Shown here one piece after another: positions 1-8,865 of a stretch of DNA of 58,998 nt (positions are counted from its first letter, which is position 1; the number at the start of each line of letters is the position of its first letter). Source of the DNA: Verrucomicrobiota bacterium (GTDB taxonomy: Bacteria; Verrucomicrobiota; Verrucomicrobiia; Limisphaerales; UBA1100); assembly GCA_028343615.1 (NCBI GenBank), contig JAOLZA010000007.1:1-58998 (forward strand), given 5' to 3'. Under the pieces are notes generated by a model. It did no database searches, was not told the origin of the DNA, and saw only the letters and a program-made list of their open reading frames with translations. A program made the translations under genes and the position numbers.

Positions 1-1766
1 TGCAGGGTCATCCCCGGATTAAGACGCCCAACCTGGACAAGTTTGCCAGCCAAGGTGTGCGGCTTACCCAATGCTACGCGGCTTGTGGGGTTTGCTCGCC
101 CTCGCGTTCCTCCGTCCTAACCGGCCGGACTCCCTACCGCAACGGGGTGTGGCGCTGGATTCCCTCCGGCCATCAGGTGCACTTGCGTACCAGTGAAATT
201 ACCATTCCAGAGGTGCTCAAGGCAAAGGGCTACACCACCTGTCATACGGGCAAATGGCACCTCAACGGTTTCTTTAATGATCCGCGCCATCCCCAACCCA
301 ATGACCACGGCTATGACTGGTGGTTGGCCACCCAAAACAATGCCTCGCCCCATCACATCAATCCCAAGAACTTTGTGCGCAACGGTAAGGCTGTTGGCGT
401 GATTGAAGGTGCCTCGGCGGTGATCGCCGCACAGGAAGCTACCCACTGGCTGCGCAAGGAGCGCGATAAGGACAAGCCCTTCTTTATTACCGTGTGGACT
501 CATGAACCGCACTTACCCATTGAGTCAGCACCGGAATTCATGAAGCCCTACGCGGATATTGATGATGAAGGAATCCGTCAGCACCACGGCAACATCACCC
601 AGCTCGATCACGCCTTTGGCGTGCTGATGAAGGAACTCGACGAGCAGGGTTTGGCGGAGGATACCTTTGTCTTTTTCACCTCTGATAATGGCCCGGAAGG
701 GGCGGGAACCAAGGGGCGTACCCGTGGTTCGACCGGGGGTCTGCGGGGACGCAAGCGCTGGAGTCATGAAGGCGGTATTCGCGTGCCGGGCATCGCCCGC
801 TGGCCCGGCCACATCAAGCCCGGGACCATCAGCAGTGTGCCGGTGATTGGCTCAGATCTTTTCCCCACTATATTATCGATTGTCGGTAGCGAACTCCCTA
901 AGGATCGGGGCATAGACGGAGTGGATATGCGACCGGCTCTTGCGGGTAAGCCCGTGGAACGGCCTGTGCCTCTTTACTGGCGTAATCACCTGGCTCCGGC
1001 CGACAACCATGTGGCTATGCGTATTGGGGACTGGAAAATTGTGGGAGACGAAGCCCTGCAAAAATTCAAACTCTATGAGATCGAAAAGGATTGGAAGGAG
1101 CAAACGGATTTGGCCGCCAAGATGCCTGAGAAGCTTGCCTCGATGAAGTCCGCACTACTCAAGGTGCATGGTGAGGTGGAAAAGGAGGGGCCCTCGGAAT
1201 GGTGGGTTAATGAAAAGCCCCGTCAACGCGGTAAACGGACCAAGGGTAAGAAATTATCCGAGGGCAAGGATGAAACCGGCGACTGGGAGATTGTCAAGGG
1301 AGGCACGGTGACCAAGGATGGTGAGGGGTATCTTCTGGATGCGGGGCAGGGGGAAGCCTTTGCGCTGCATAAGCTGGATCGAGCGGTGGGCAAAAAGATT
1401 ACCTTTGAACTGGAGTATCAGGCCGCAGTCAAAGAGCGAACCCGCAACGCCTGCCTCGTGCTGGGATCAGAGCCTCTCAATGATAAACTCTGGAAGGCCG
1501 GTTCTATGATCGGGATGGGATCGCATGGAATTTTTCCGGGATCCTGGGCTAATACCAGTTTGGGGACCGTTAAAAAAGTGGCCTTGAATCCGGACGAATC
1601 TTTCAAGGCGGTGGTCACAATTGACACGATTAAAGGGTTACTTACCTTGAAAGTGGGAAAGACGGAAGTTGTGATGCAAACCCCTAAAGATCTGGAAAAG
1701 ATCCAGTACTTCGGCATCTACGCCAAAGGAACCAAAACCCGGTTTAGTCCGGTGACCATCAAGTAG
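1..1766 (+). CDS. Secreted S1-family sulfatase, 5' end outside window
   Basis: The reading frame is already open at base 3, so the true start and signal peptide lie upstream; the GTG at 57 is only an internal codon. The formylglycine motif C-S-P-S-R is encoded from base 93, followed by the usual LTGR segment, and a second conserved sulfatase stretch (GKWHLNG) follows. The core hydrolyses sulfate esters after the motif Cys is converted to formylglycine. The last 150 or so residues (from about base 1280) are a separate beta-rich domain that resembles a lectin-like or jelly-roll fold; this is inferred from strand-like patterning only. The gene ends 23 bases before the convergent aldolase gene. 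Substrate cannot be deduced. Family assignment is secure. Confidence 0.93.
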   Translation, partial: QGHPRIKTPNLDKFASQGVRLTQCYAACGVCSPSRSSVLTGRTPYRNGVWRWIPSGHQVHLRTSEITIPEVLKAKGYTTCHTGKWHLNGFFNDPRHPQPNDHGYDWWLATQNNASPHHINPKNFVRNGKAVGVIEGASAVIAAQEATHWLRKERDKDKPFFITVWTHEPHLPIESAPEFMKPYADIDDEGIRQHHGNITQLDHAFGVLMKELDEQGLAEDTFVFFTSDNGPEGAGTKGRTRGSTGGLRGRKRWSHEGGIRVPGIARWPGHIKPGTISSVPVIGSDLFPTILSIVGSELPKDRGIDGVDMRPALAGKPVERPVPLYWRNHLAPADNHVAMRIGDWKIVGDEALQKFKLYEIEKDWKEQTDLAAKMPEKLASMKSALLKVHGEVEKEGPSEWWVNEKPRQRGKRTKGKKLSEGKDETGDWEIVKGGTVTKDGEGYLLDAGQGEAFALHKLDRAVGKKITFELEYQAAVKERTRNACLVLGSEPLNDKLWKAGSMIGMGSHGIFPGSWANTSLGTVKKVALNPDESFKAVVTIDTIKGLLTLKVGKTEVVMQTPKDLEKIQYFGIYAKGTKTRFSPVTIK

Positions 1767-1789
1767 TTGGGCTTTTAGCCTTAGACTGC

Positions 1790-2824
1790 TTAGACCGAGC
1801 CGGCAATTGATTTGCCGGTGCTCTCGAGATCGTCACAGGCTTCCACAAGGCGAGCTGCCATAGCTTCTTCAGCCTTTTTGAGGTAGGAGCGCGGGTCATA
1901 GACTTTTTTGATTCCGACTTCTCCGTCGATTTTAAGCACTCCTTCATAATTGGTCATTATGTGGTCGGCGATGGGGCGGGTGAAACTGTATTGTGTGTCG
2001 GTGTCGATGTTCATTTTGATGACACCGTAGTTGAGGGTCTCTTTAATTTGATGTTTCTCTGACCCGCTGCCGCCATGGAAAACGAGGTCGAACTTCGCTT
2101 CCTCGCCGTGTTTGCTGATCACTGCGTCCTGTCCCTGCTTAAGAATCTCGGGGCTGAGTTTCACCGCGCCGGGTTTGTAAGCCCCGTGCACATTGCCGAA
2201 GGTGGCGGCGAACATATACCTGCCGAGGCCGTTAAGGCTTTCGTAAACGGTGAGCATATCCTCGGGCGTGGTGTAAAGTTTTTCGGCGGGTGTATCGTCG
2301 CTGCCGGCCGAGCCGTCTTCCTCACCGCCCACGACGCCGGCTTCGACCTCCAGGATAATTTCATTGTCGGCGCATAGCTCAAGATATTCCCTGGAGATTT
2401 TCATATTATCCTCCAACGGCAAAATGGAGGCGTCAAGCATGTGGCTTTGGAAAAGATTTCCCAGTCCGGCAGCGCGGCGCTTGGCAGTTTCGGCGATGAG
2501 CGGTTTGAGGAAATCGGCGGCTACTTCCGGTTGGCAATGGTCTGTGTGCAGGCCGATGAGCACGTCATATTTTTCCGCCAACCGATGCGCGGCCTCGGCG
2601 AGGACGATGCAGCCAAAGGCGGCGTCCTTCACATTCAGGCCGGAAGCGAACTGGCCGCCGCCGGTTGAGAACTGGATGATGCCATCGGACTTCGCGTCGG
2701 CAAAGGCCTTGAGCGCGGCGTTGATGGTAGTGATAGAGGTGACGTTGACGGCGGGATAGGCGTAGTCGCCCGCTTGGGCGGCATCGAGAATCGCGGCGTA
2801 TTGCTTGGGTGTGGCAATGGGCAT
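1790..2824 (-). CDS. fbaA: Class II fructose-bisphosphate aldolase
   Basis: Encodes 344 residues, close to the normal length for the long class IIA type. It should cleave fructose 1,6-bisphosphate to glyceraldehyde 3-phosphate and dihydroxyacetone phosphate in the cytoplasm, using Zn2+. Visible signatures are LHTDHC near residue 95 (zinc His and catalytic Asp), the Glu-rich EVEAGVVGGEED segment, the FGNVHG zinc-His stretch and the VFHGGSGS phosphate loop, with the NIDTDTQ segment after it. It lies 90 bases downstream of the giant protease gene on the same strand, with no functional link apparent, and converges on the sulfatase gene. The start ATG gives a sensible N-terminus without an export signal. 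A tagatose-bisphosphate or sedoheptulose variant cannot be excluded. Confidence 0.95.
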   Translation of the reverse strand: MPIATPKQYAAILDAAQAGDYAYPAVNVTSITTINAALKAFADAKSDGIIQFSTGGGQFASGLNVKDAAFGCIVLAEAAHRLAEKYDVLIGLHTDHCQPEVAADFLKPLIAETAKRRAAGLGNLFQSHMLDASILPLEDNMKISREYLELCADNEIILEVEAGVVGGEEDGSAGSDDTPAEKLYTTPEDMLTVYESLNGLGRYMFAATFGNVHGAYKPGAVKLSPEILKQGQDAVISKHGEEAKFDLVFHGGSGSEKHQIKETLNYGVIKMNIDTDTQYSFTRPIADHIMTNYEGVLKIDGEVGIKKVYDPRSYLKKAEEAMAARLVEACDDLESTGKSIAGSV

Positions 2825-2914
2825 AATAGGTTCCGCACCATCTGCGGGCGGAAAGGGCCGGAAAGTAGGGGTTTGACGGGGAAAAGGGAAACAAAAAATC
2901 TGCGCGCGCTTTTG

Positions 2915-5900
2915 CTAAAACGGCGGATATTCACTTGGGAAGCGCACGAGCAGGGATTTTTTCTCGTGGGCTTGCCATTCTGTCCAGCCGAGTTTGCCAA
3001 GGAGTTCGGCGCGTTTTTCGTAATCAGCGCGGGTGGCGGGAGATTTAGAAATCTTGGCGGTGAGAATTTTCACAGCGTTGCCGAGGCGTTTATGGAGCAG
3101 TTCGCGTTCAAGATTCAGTTCGGCGTTGGCGGCATCGGTAGCAGGGTTCCAGCGGGTGAGTTTTTTCCAAGCGGCTTCAAATGCTGCGATGTTCTTTTTG
3201 TCGGCTTTGGCTTGGGTGAGTCGTGCCCGGGTTTGGGCTCGGAGGGCGGTGATGAGCGCTGCCTTTTGAGCATCCCATTTCTTTTTCAAAGCATCATTGT
3301 CGGATGCAGATTCATCGACGGGTGTGCCGAGGTATTGTTGAAGGCCTTCGAGGTCGAGTTGTTGGAGAATAGTGTCGGCTACTTTTAGGATTTCTTTGGC
3401 GTCCTTAGTCGGCTCAAGTGGCTTAAGCTTGGCGAGTTCGAGTTTAAGATTTTTTTCAGCGAGTTTTTCTTCTTCAGTGAGCTTTTTGGGTTCTGGTTTT
3501 TTTGGCGGCACAACTTTGGGTTTTGCGTCGGGGAATGAATTTCGTGCTGCTGGCACAATGTATTGAACGGAAAACCCGTCGGGCTTTTGGCCTGCGCCAT
3601 CGAGATCATCGGTATTGCCGCCGTATTGAATCTTGCCGCGTAAAATATCACCGGGCTTTACGCCGGAAGGTAGTTGCCCATGCTTGGGAATAGCGAAGTG
3701 CAGCCGTACGGAATCGCCGTGCCGAAGCGTGCGCGCAACAAAGCGCGAATTGCCACGGATCGCTCCTTCGGCGTGTTCGTGGAAAGCAAGCGACACGGAA
3801 CGCGACGCAGGTTGATCAAGCATTAACAGTGCGTGCTGAAAACGCTCGAGTAACTTTTTGTCGGGGTGACGCACATGATAGCGAAGTACGTGTTTGCCTT
3901 TGGCGAGGCTTACGGGGTCATTGTGCGTGCCGCTGCCGAGTCGACGTTTTTGCTCGTCGAACAACTGCCACACGCCGGACTCAAAAAAATAATCCGAGCC
4001 ATCGTTGTAATCCACCGTGAGTACGGGAGTCACGCGCGCGGCAGCGGCTTGATCGAAATCGTACGTGAGAATCATCTCGTGGATTTGCTCTTCATCATCC
4101 AATCGATCGCGCGCAGGATCGAGCGGATGGATTTCTGCTTTGGCTGGGCGCACTGAGCGGCGCCAAGTTTTGAATGATCCCGAAGGTGACACGCGCTCAT
4201 CACGCAAGGGTGCGGTGACCACCACACTGTCGGTCAAATCATTTCCATCAAGCGAAACCATTTCGCTGCTTGGACGCAGCCCGTGAAACTGCAGCGTGAA
4301 TTCCGCCTCCGCTTCGCCGAGGCTGGACCAATATTGCGCGAGGCAAAGCTCCAAGGTGCGGCCGCCGGTGACGGCGAAGCTTTCCACGCGCACCGCGCCT
4401 TCGCGCAAAGTGACATAGCGCCGCTCGCCGCCCGCGCGGAAGGAGAGACCCGACAACAACTGCACCGCGTGCATCGTGATCCGCTGATCCGTGCCGGCCT
4501 TGATCGTGCGCACGTGGAGGTCGGCCCACGTTGCTCCAGTCGGGACAGCGAGAAATCGGCGTGTGGTGTCTCCACCCTTGAAGGTGAGTGTCGCATTCCA
4601 TTTCGCGGCCTCAATTTTTTCGGGAATAATTACCGTGACTGGCACGCGCACGAGCGCGCCGCGTTGGGGAGCATCTGCGTCCGTGCCCACCACTTCGGTG
4701 TAATGCACGCCCGGCACGAGTCCGGTGGGGTCGATTTTAACGGTGATGCGTTCGGAATCATTAGCGAGCAGAATTTGGCTGGCGTGTTCCACCCAGTCGG
4801 CATTGCATTGGAGCAGCAGACGTTTTTCAAAATTAATTTTTTCAAAGGGTTTGGTGTCCCGATGAAAAACGGGAATCAATGTCACCGAAACCGAATGCGT
4901 GCGGTTGACCTCAAACGGTTCGCGCAAATAGATTCCGCGCGCATTGTTACGCGAGGTGATGCGGACGTTAAATTTGAAATCACTTTTTGTAATGACCGGG
5001 TTATTTTTGAGCCAATCGTACGCCTTGTGAATTTGGATCATCCCGCGCCCTTGTTCGTGTGGCGAAAGACCGACAATGGGCGCGGCGGTATTTTCTAGCG
5101 CGCGGCGCACACGATGGGGCGTACGATTGGCCTTTTCGGATTTCAGCGCGGAGAGGAGCAGAGCGATGTTGCCGCAGGCGTTTGGGGAGGACATTGAGGT
5201 GCCGTTCATTTGTGTGTTGCGGCGGAGCAGCCAATTGGGTACCGGGGCGATCGCACCACCGGGTGCTGTGAGGTTCACGCCCAGATCGCCATCCAGCGCA
5301 GGCCCGCGCGAGCTCCACGTGTATTGCATGTCCTTACGGGTGGCACGCATGCCGTATTGATCGAGCATCATTTGCGGCGTGACGCTTGCGCCGATGCCGA
5401 GCAAGGCGCTGGTGCTGCCTCCGGGGGAACCTACGGAAGACAGTGCTGGGCCGTTATTACCCGCGCTGGCGCAAAAGATGACGCCGTGGCGATTTACGAT
5501 ATTGGCGTATTCAGTATAAATTCGGCCGACATTCGGGCGGGATGAGGGGCCGCCGTAGCTCATATTGATAAGGTCGCATTTGTTTTGCAAAACGGTGATA
5601 AGACCGCGCATTTGGCCGGTGCCAGTTGAGCTGGAGCCGAGGCGGGTGTCACCAATTTTCACGGAAACAATCTGTGCGCCGGGGGCAAGACCATTGAGTT
5701 CGGGTTGTTTGGGAAAATGCGCCGCCACGATTCCGGCTACGTGGGTGCCGTGCGCACCGCAATCGACGACGACGGAAAGTAGATCGCCATCGCGGTAAAT
5801 GTTGGTGGCGAAATTCATCTGGGCTTCGCCATCGAAGGTGCCGTAATCGCGGTTCACACGAAAATTCGTCATTAGTTTTTCATTTGCGAAATCGCCGTCC

Positions 5901-6631
5901 TCATTGGTGTCAATGCTCGCGTTCCAGCGTTTTCCATCGTGGAAAACAAGGCAGTCGTAAATGGGGCCGGGATCGCGGTATTTGGCTTGCATTGTTTTGA
6001 GCTGGATTAGGCTCGCCGCGAGATCATCACGTTTGAGCATTTGTTGCTTCGTGGGTTTGGGATTGGCTTTGTCCCAATCGGCAATGGTGCGCTCGACTTT
6101 CTGCGTGCGCTTGCGTTGTTGGATATCCCATGACTCGCGGCGTTTGGCCTTGAGGCGGCTCACCAGTTCGGCGGGGAAAATACGCCACGCTTCCACCATC
6201 CCGACTCGGTATTTTTTATCGCGGCTCTTCCACGCCTTGGGCAGGGTGAGCGGGCGTCCGGTGAGGCCGGTCAGTTTGCCGTCCTTGAGTTCGTGTTCGG
6301 TGGTGGTGCGCACGTCGCCGCTACCGGAGCCATCGACGACGTCAACAATTTTAGGGCGGCCGTCGGGGGTGGTCTGCAATCCGGGCGCGCCGGGGTCGAC
6401 GCCGGTATCGAAAATAGCGACAACTACGCCGCGCCCGTCGTACTGCGGATGTTCCTTGAGAAACTGGGCCGCGCCGGTGGCGCGTTTGGGGATGAGCGCG
6501 GTGAAGGGCTGGTTGCCATTTTCAACTTTCTCGGCGTTGGAAATATATTTGGCGTATGCGCCGAAACTCGCAGGATCCGGCGTGTAACAGCCGGCCAGTA
6601 GCGTGGCCAACATCGGTATGAATCGTTTCAT
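2915..6631 (-). CDS. Tripeptidyl-peptidase II-like subtilase, predicted lipoprotein
   Basis: Encodes 1238 residues from the ATG at 6631, which begins a lipoprotein signal (lipobox L-A-G-C, Cys15); the frame stays open upstream but adds no plausible signal. The S8 catalytic triad is visible as Asp75 (AIFDTGVD), His294 (HGTHVAG) and Ser479 (GTSMSSP). The roughly 200-residue insertion between Asp and His and the total length match eukaryotic TPP II (about 1250 residues) and not ordinary subtilisins. A long beta-rich region follows the protease domain, and a Lys/Glu-rich helical C-terminus starts near residue 1040. It probably removes tripeptides or trims oligopeptides at the cell envelope. Divergent from mscS with 91 bases between. 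The family is clear; the lipid anchoring is predicted. Confidence 0.9.
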   Translation of the reverse strand: MKRFIPMLATLLAGCYTPDPASFGAYAKYISNAEKVENGNQPFTALIPKRATGAAQFLKEHPQYDGRGVVVAIFDTGVDPGAPGLQTTPDGRPKIVDVVDGSGSGDVRTTTEHELKDGKLTGLTGRPLTLPKAWKSRDKKYRVGMVEAWRIFPAELVSRLKAKRRESWDIQQRKRTQKVERTIADWDKANPKPTKQQMLKRDDLAASLIQLKTMQAKYRDPGPIYDCLVFHDGKRWNASIDTNEDGDFANEKLMTNFRVNRDYGTFDGEAQMNFATNIYRDGDLLSVVVDCGAHGTHVAGIVAAHFPKQPELNGLAPGAQIVSVKIGDTRLGSSSTGTGQMRGLITVLQNKCDLINMSYGGPSSRPNVGRIYTEYANIVNRHGVIFCASAGNNGPALSSVGSPGGSTSALLGIGASVTPQMMLDQYGMRATRKDMQYTWSSRGPALDGDLGVNLTAPGGAIAPVPNWLLRRNTQMNGTSMSSPNACGNIALLLSALKSEKANRTPHRVRRALENTAAPIVGLSPHEQGRGMIQIHKAYDWLKNNPVITKSDFKFNVRITSRNNARGIYLREPFEVNRTHSVSVTLIPVFHRDTKPFEKINFEKRLLLQCNADWVEHASQILLANDSERITVKIDPTGLVPGVHYTEVVGTDADAPQRGALVRVPVTVIIPEKIEAAKWNATLTFKGGDTTRRFLAVPTGATWADLHVRTIKAGTDQRITMHAVQLLSGLSFRAGGERRYVTLREGAVRVESFAVTGGRTLELCLAQYWSSLGEAEAEFTLQFHGLRPSSEMVSLDGNDLTDSVVVTAPLRDERVSPSGSFKTWRRSVRPAKAEIHPLDPARDRLDDEEQIHEMILTYDFDQAAAARVTPVLTVDYNDGSDYFFESGVWQLFDEQKRRLGSGTHNDPVSLAKGKHVLRYHVRHPDKKLLERFQHALLMLDQPASRSVSLAFHEHAEGAIRGNSRFVARTLRHGDSVRLHFAIPKHGQLPSGVKPGDILRGKIQYGGNTDDLDGAGQKPDGFSVQYIVPAARNSFPDAKPKVVPPKKPEPKKLTEEEKLAEKNLKLELAKLKPLEPTKDAKEILKVADTILQQLDLEGLQQYLGTPVDESASDNDALKKKWDAQKAALITALRAQTRARLTQAKADKKNIAAFEAAWKKLTRWNPATDAANAELNLERELLHKRLGNAVKILTAKISKSPATRADYEKRAELLGKLGWTEWQAHEKKSLLVRFPSEYPPF

Positions 6632-6722
6632 ATGTGCGATAGGATAGGGATGGACGTTGCACTTGCCAACTTTGTTCGTTGAAATCATTGCGGTTTTAAG
6701 ATAGTGATCTGTCAGTTTTGGC

Positions 6723-7640
6723 ATGGATAAAACTTGGGAAATCATTAAGGAGGTACTGACTTATCCGCTCATTAAGATGGGCGAAGGTAGTATTACACTG
6801 CAAAGCTTGCTGATCCTTTGTGTGTTGTTTGTGCTGGTTCTGTTTCTGGAAAAAATCGTTCGTGAGCGCATTATTATGCGTATTTTTGAAAAGACTGATT
6901 TCCCCGAGTCTCTGGAGTATGGCATTGCCCGTATTCTCGGCTATATATTTTTAGTTATTGGTTTCTATATGGCTTTTCAGATTGTGGGGATAGATCTCAG
7001 TTCTCTGACAATTATTGCTGGTGGCATCAGTGTGGGTGTCGGTTTTGGTTTGCAGAATATCATTAATAATTTTGTAAGTGGGATCATTATATTTGCCGAA
7101 CAACCGATCGCTATTGGTGATCGTATTGAGGTGAGCGGAATCGCCGGCAGAGTCGAAAAAATCAGTTTGCGTAGCACGATGGTGGTGACAAGTGATAACA
7201 TTACGATGATTGTTCCAAACGCCGATTTTATTTCCCAAACGGTTACTAATTGGAGCTACAGTGATCCCAAGGTCCGGATTCGCATACCCATTGGGGTGGC
7301 CTACGGTACCGATCCGGAAAAAGTGAAGAAACTGCTCTTGGAGGTGGCCGACGAAGATTCAAGGACATTGAAGGACCCGGAACCCAATGTTATTTTCCGG
7401 GCGTTTGGGGCGAGTTCACTTGATTTTGAGCTGGGTGCTTGGACTAAGGAAATGACAACTCGGCCCACAAGTTATATCAGTGGCATTAATTTCGCTATTG
7501 ATAAAAAATTCCGCGAACACGATATTGAGATTCCTTTTCCGCAGCGCGACCTTCATATCCGCAGCAGTGCGGTGGAAATAAAAAAGCCAATGGAAGCGGA
7601 GCCTCCCGCTGGCAAGGTCGATCGTCCCGGGGAAGATTAA
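6723..7640 (+). CDS. MscS-type mechanosensitive ion channel
   Basis: A 305-residue inner-membrane protein. It has a first hydrophobic helix around residues 24-44, a second around 64-84, and the pore-lining Gly/Ala-rich TM3 at about 88-120 (IIAGGISVGVGFGLQNII). Then come the beta domain typical of MscS (IGDRIEVSGIAGRV, IVPNADFIS, NWS) and an alpha/beta C-terminal domain ending in FPQRDLHIRS. Such channels open on membrane tension and release solutes during osmotic downshift. The length is close to E. coli MscS (286) with a short charged tail. It is divergent from the TPP II-like gene and converges on the PDZ gene with 32 bases between. The start ATG gives a complete N-terminus. Confidence 0.95.
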   Translation: MDKTWEIIKEVLTYPLIKMGEGSITLQSLLILCVLFVLVLFLEKIVRERIIMRIFEKTDFPESLEYGIARILGYIFLVIGFYMAFQIVGIDLSSLTIIAGGISVGVGFGLQNIINNFVSGIIIFAEQPIAIGDRIEVSGIAGRVEKISLRSTMVVTSDNITMIVPNADFISQTVTNWSYSDPKVRIRIPIGVAYGTDPEKVKKLLLEVADEDSRTLKDPEPNVIFRAFGASSLDFELGAWTKEMTTRPTSYISGINFAIDKKFREHDIEIPFPQRDLHIRSSAVEIKKPMEAEPPAGKVDRPGED

Positions 7641-7672
7641 GATTCCCGCTAGATAGATCGGGATTGGTCCGA

Positions 7673-8755
7673 TTACGCGTCCGAGCGCTCTTTCTTTGGT
7701 GCCTTCTTCGGCTGACGATTGAAGGGCTCGATGTTGAAATCAAACTTTCGGTCGAATTTGAAATTGCCGCCCTTCAAGTTTAGCCCGTTGAGCTGGATGC
7801 CTCCCTTGCCAGCGCCCATGCCTTCCAGTTGTTCTAGCTTCTTGATTAGATTGCGATCCAGCGAGTCGCGCTGTTCTTCCGTGTCCACCGGCCCGGTAAA
7901 TGATTCCGCACCATCGGGATCCTTCGCGGTAAATGTCTTTTTGCCATTCTTCGTGTTGAGCGTATACGAACCGGTGTTGTCACTGATGGAGACACTGGAC
8001 ACTACTTGCCTACGGATATTTAGGTTCGGGTCGTCGTTATTCCCCTTGTTTCCACCCGGTAGATTAAAGTGGAACTTGAACTCTTTGCCGGCATTCCCTT
8101 TAGGGACATCTTGACCAAAGTTGAGCCCCTGTCCTTCGAGCAGTTTCTTTAAGTTCTCAGGGTTAATGCCTGGAATGTTTTTTAACTGCTCATTCAGTTG
8201 ATCAAGATTTTGCGGGTTCAGTTTGAACATTTGCATTTGCCCATGGCCCAGACCGTTGGGCAGGTTAAACTGTTGCCATTGACCTTCCGGTCCGTTGGGT
8301 AGGTTGAAGGGCAACAACTTGTCATTTTGCAATCGCAAGGATTTTGGCGTGCGCGCGACGATGCGCCCTTTGGTGAGTTTGGCCGTAACTTTGTATTCTT
8401 TGCCTTTGCGAATATAAGTTAGCTTAACTTCGTCGCCGGGTTTCTTGGTGCGGATGAGGGTCTGTAATTGCTGACTATTGATAATGAGTTGATCATCAAG
8501 TTGAGTGATGATGTCATTCACCATGAGGCCGGCTTTTTCCGCTGCGCTTCCTTTAGTCACGTGTCCCACGGATACGCCAATGCCTTCGGGCAGGCCCAGT
8601 TGTGCACGGGTGAGGGGCGGAATCTCGCCCATCGCTACTCCAAGGTAGGTGCCGTAGGCTTCTTTGGCGGAGGGCTCCTGAATCTTATCTTTGTCAGCTG
8701 CCAAGGTGGTCCATGCGATGGCTGCAGCGATTATCGGGATAAGTAGTCGTTTCAT
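7673..8755 (-). CDS. Secreted PDZ-domain protein
   Basis: The ATG at 8755 starts a typical Sec signal (MKRLLIPIIAAAIAWTTLAA); a GTG two codons upstream is possible. Residues about 35-125 form one PDZ domain of the HtrA/DegP type (YLGVAMGEIPP, VTKGSAAEKAGLMVNDII, DEVKLTYIRKGKEY). No protease domain accompanies it. The next 110 residues are rich in Asn, Gln, Pro, Leu and Gly, with repeated NLPNG-like units. A conserved-looking patch follows (VSISDNTGSYTLNTKNGKKTF), then a charged C-terminus. It is likely a periplasmic peptide-binding or scaffold protein; the partner is unknown. It sits alone between the convergent mscS and the divergent lactonase gene. The PDZ assignment is strong, the function is open. 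Confidence 0.85.
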   Translation of the reverse strand: MKRLLIPIIAAAIAWTTLAADKDKIQEPSAKEAYGTYLGVAMGEIPPLTRAQLGLPEGIGVSVGHVTKGSAAEKAGLMVNDIITQLDDQLIINSQQLQTLIRTKKPGDEVKLTYIRKGKEYKVTAKLTKGRIVARTPKSLRLQNDKLLPFNLPNGPEGQWQQFNLPNGLGHGQMQMFKLNPQNLDQLNEQLKNIPGINPENLKKLLEGQGLNFGQDVPKGNAGKEFKFHFNLPGGNKGNNDDPNLNIRRQVVSSVSISDNTGSYTLNTKNGKKTFTAKDPDGAESFTGPVDTEEQRDSLDRNLIKKLEQLEGMGAGKGGIQLNGLNLKGGNFKFDRKFDFNIEPFNRQPKKAPKKERSDA

Positions 8756-8865
8756 CGGCACGATTTTATCTGGGTTTTATTGCTTAATGCAATAGGAAAG
8801 CGATAGGTAGTAAAGTTTTTGTATTAAAAATTGCAGAATCTTTGCGCCTCGACCCATAATCGTTC

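Noticed and set aside
57-59. GTG at 57 as the start of the first sulfatase
   Set aside because: The frame is open to the window edge and codons before it encode conserved sulfatase sequence (IKTPNLDKFA), so the gene starts outside the window.
1799-1827. Palindrome gccggcaattgatttgccggt near the aldolase end as a terminator
   Set aside because: It lies within the coding sequence of the aldolase C-terminus and is not followed by a T-run in either direction.
4283-5098. 271-codon open frame antisense to the TPP II-like gene
   Set aside because: Shadow frame; the protease reading frame is continuous and has its catalytic residues.
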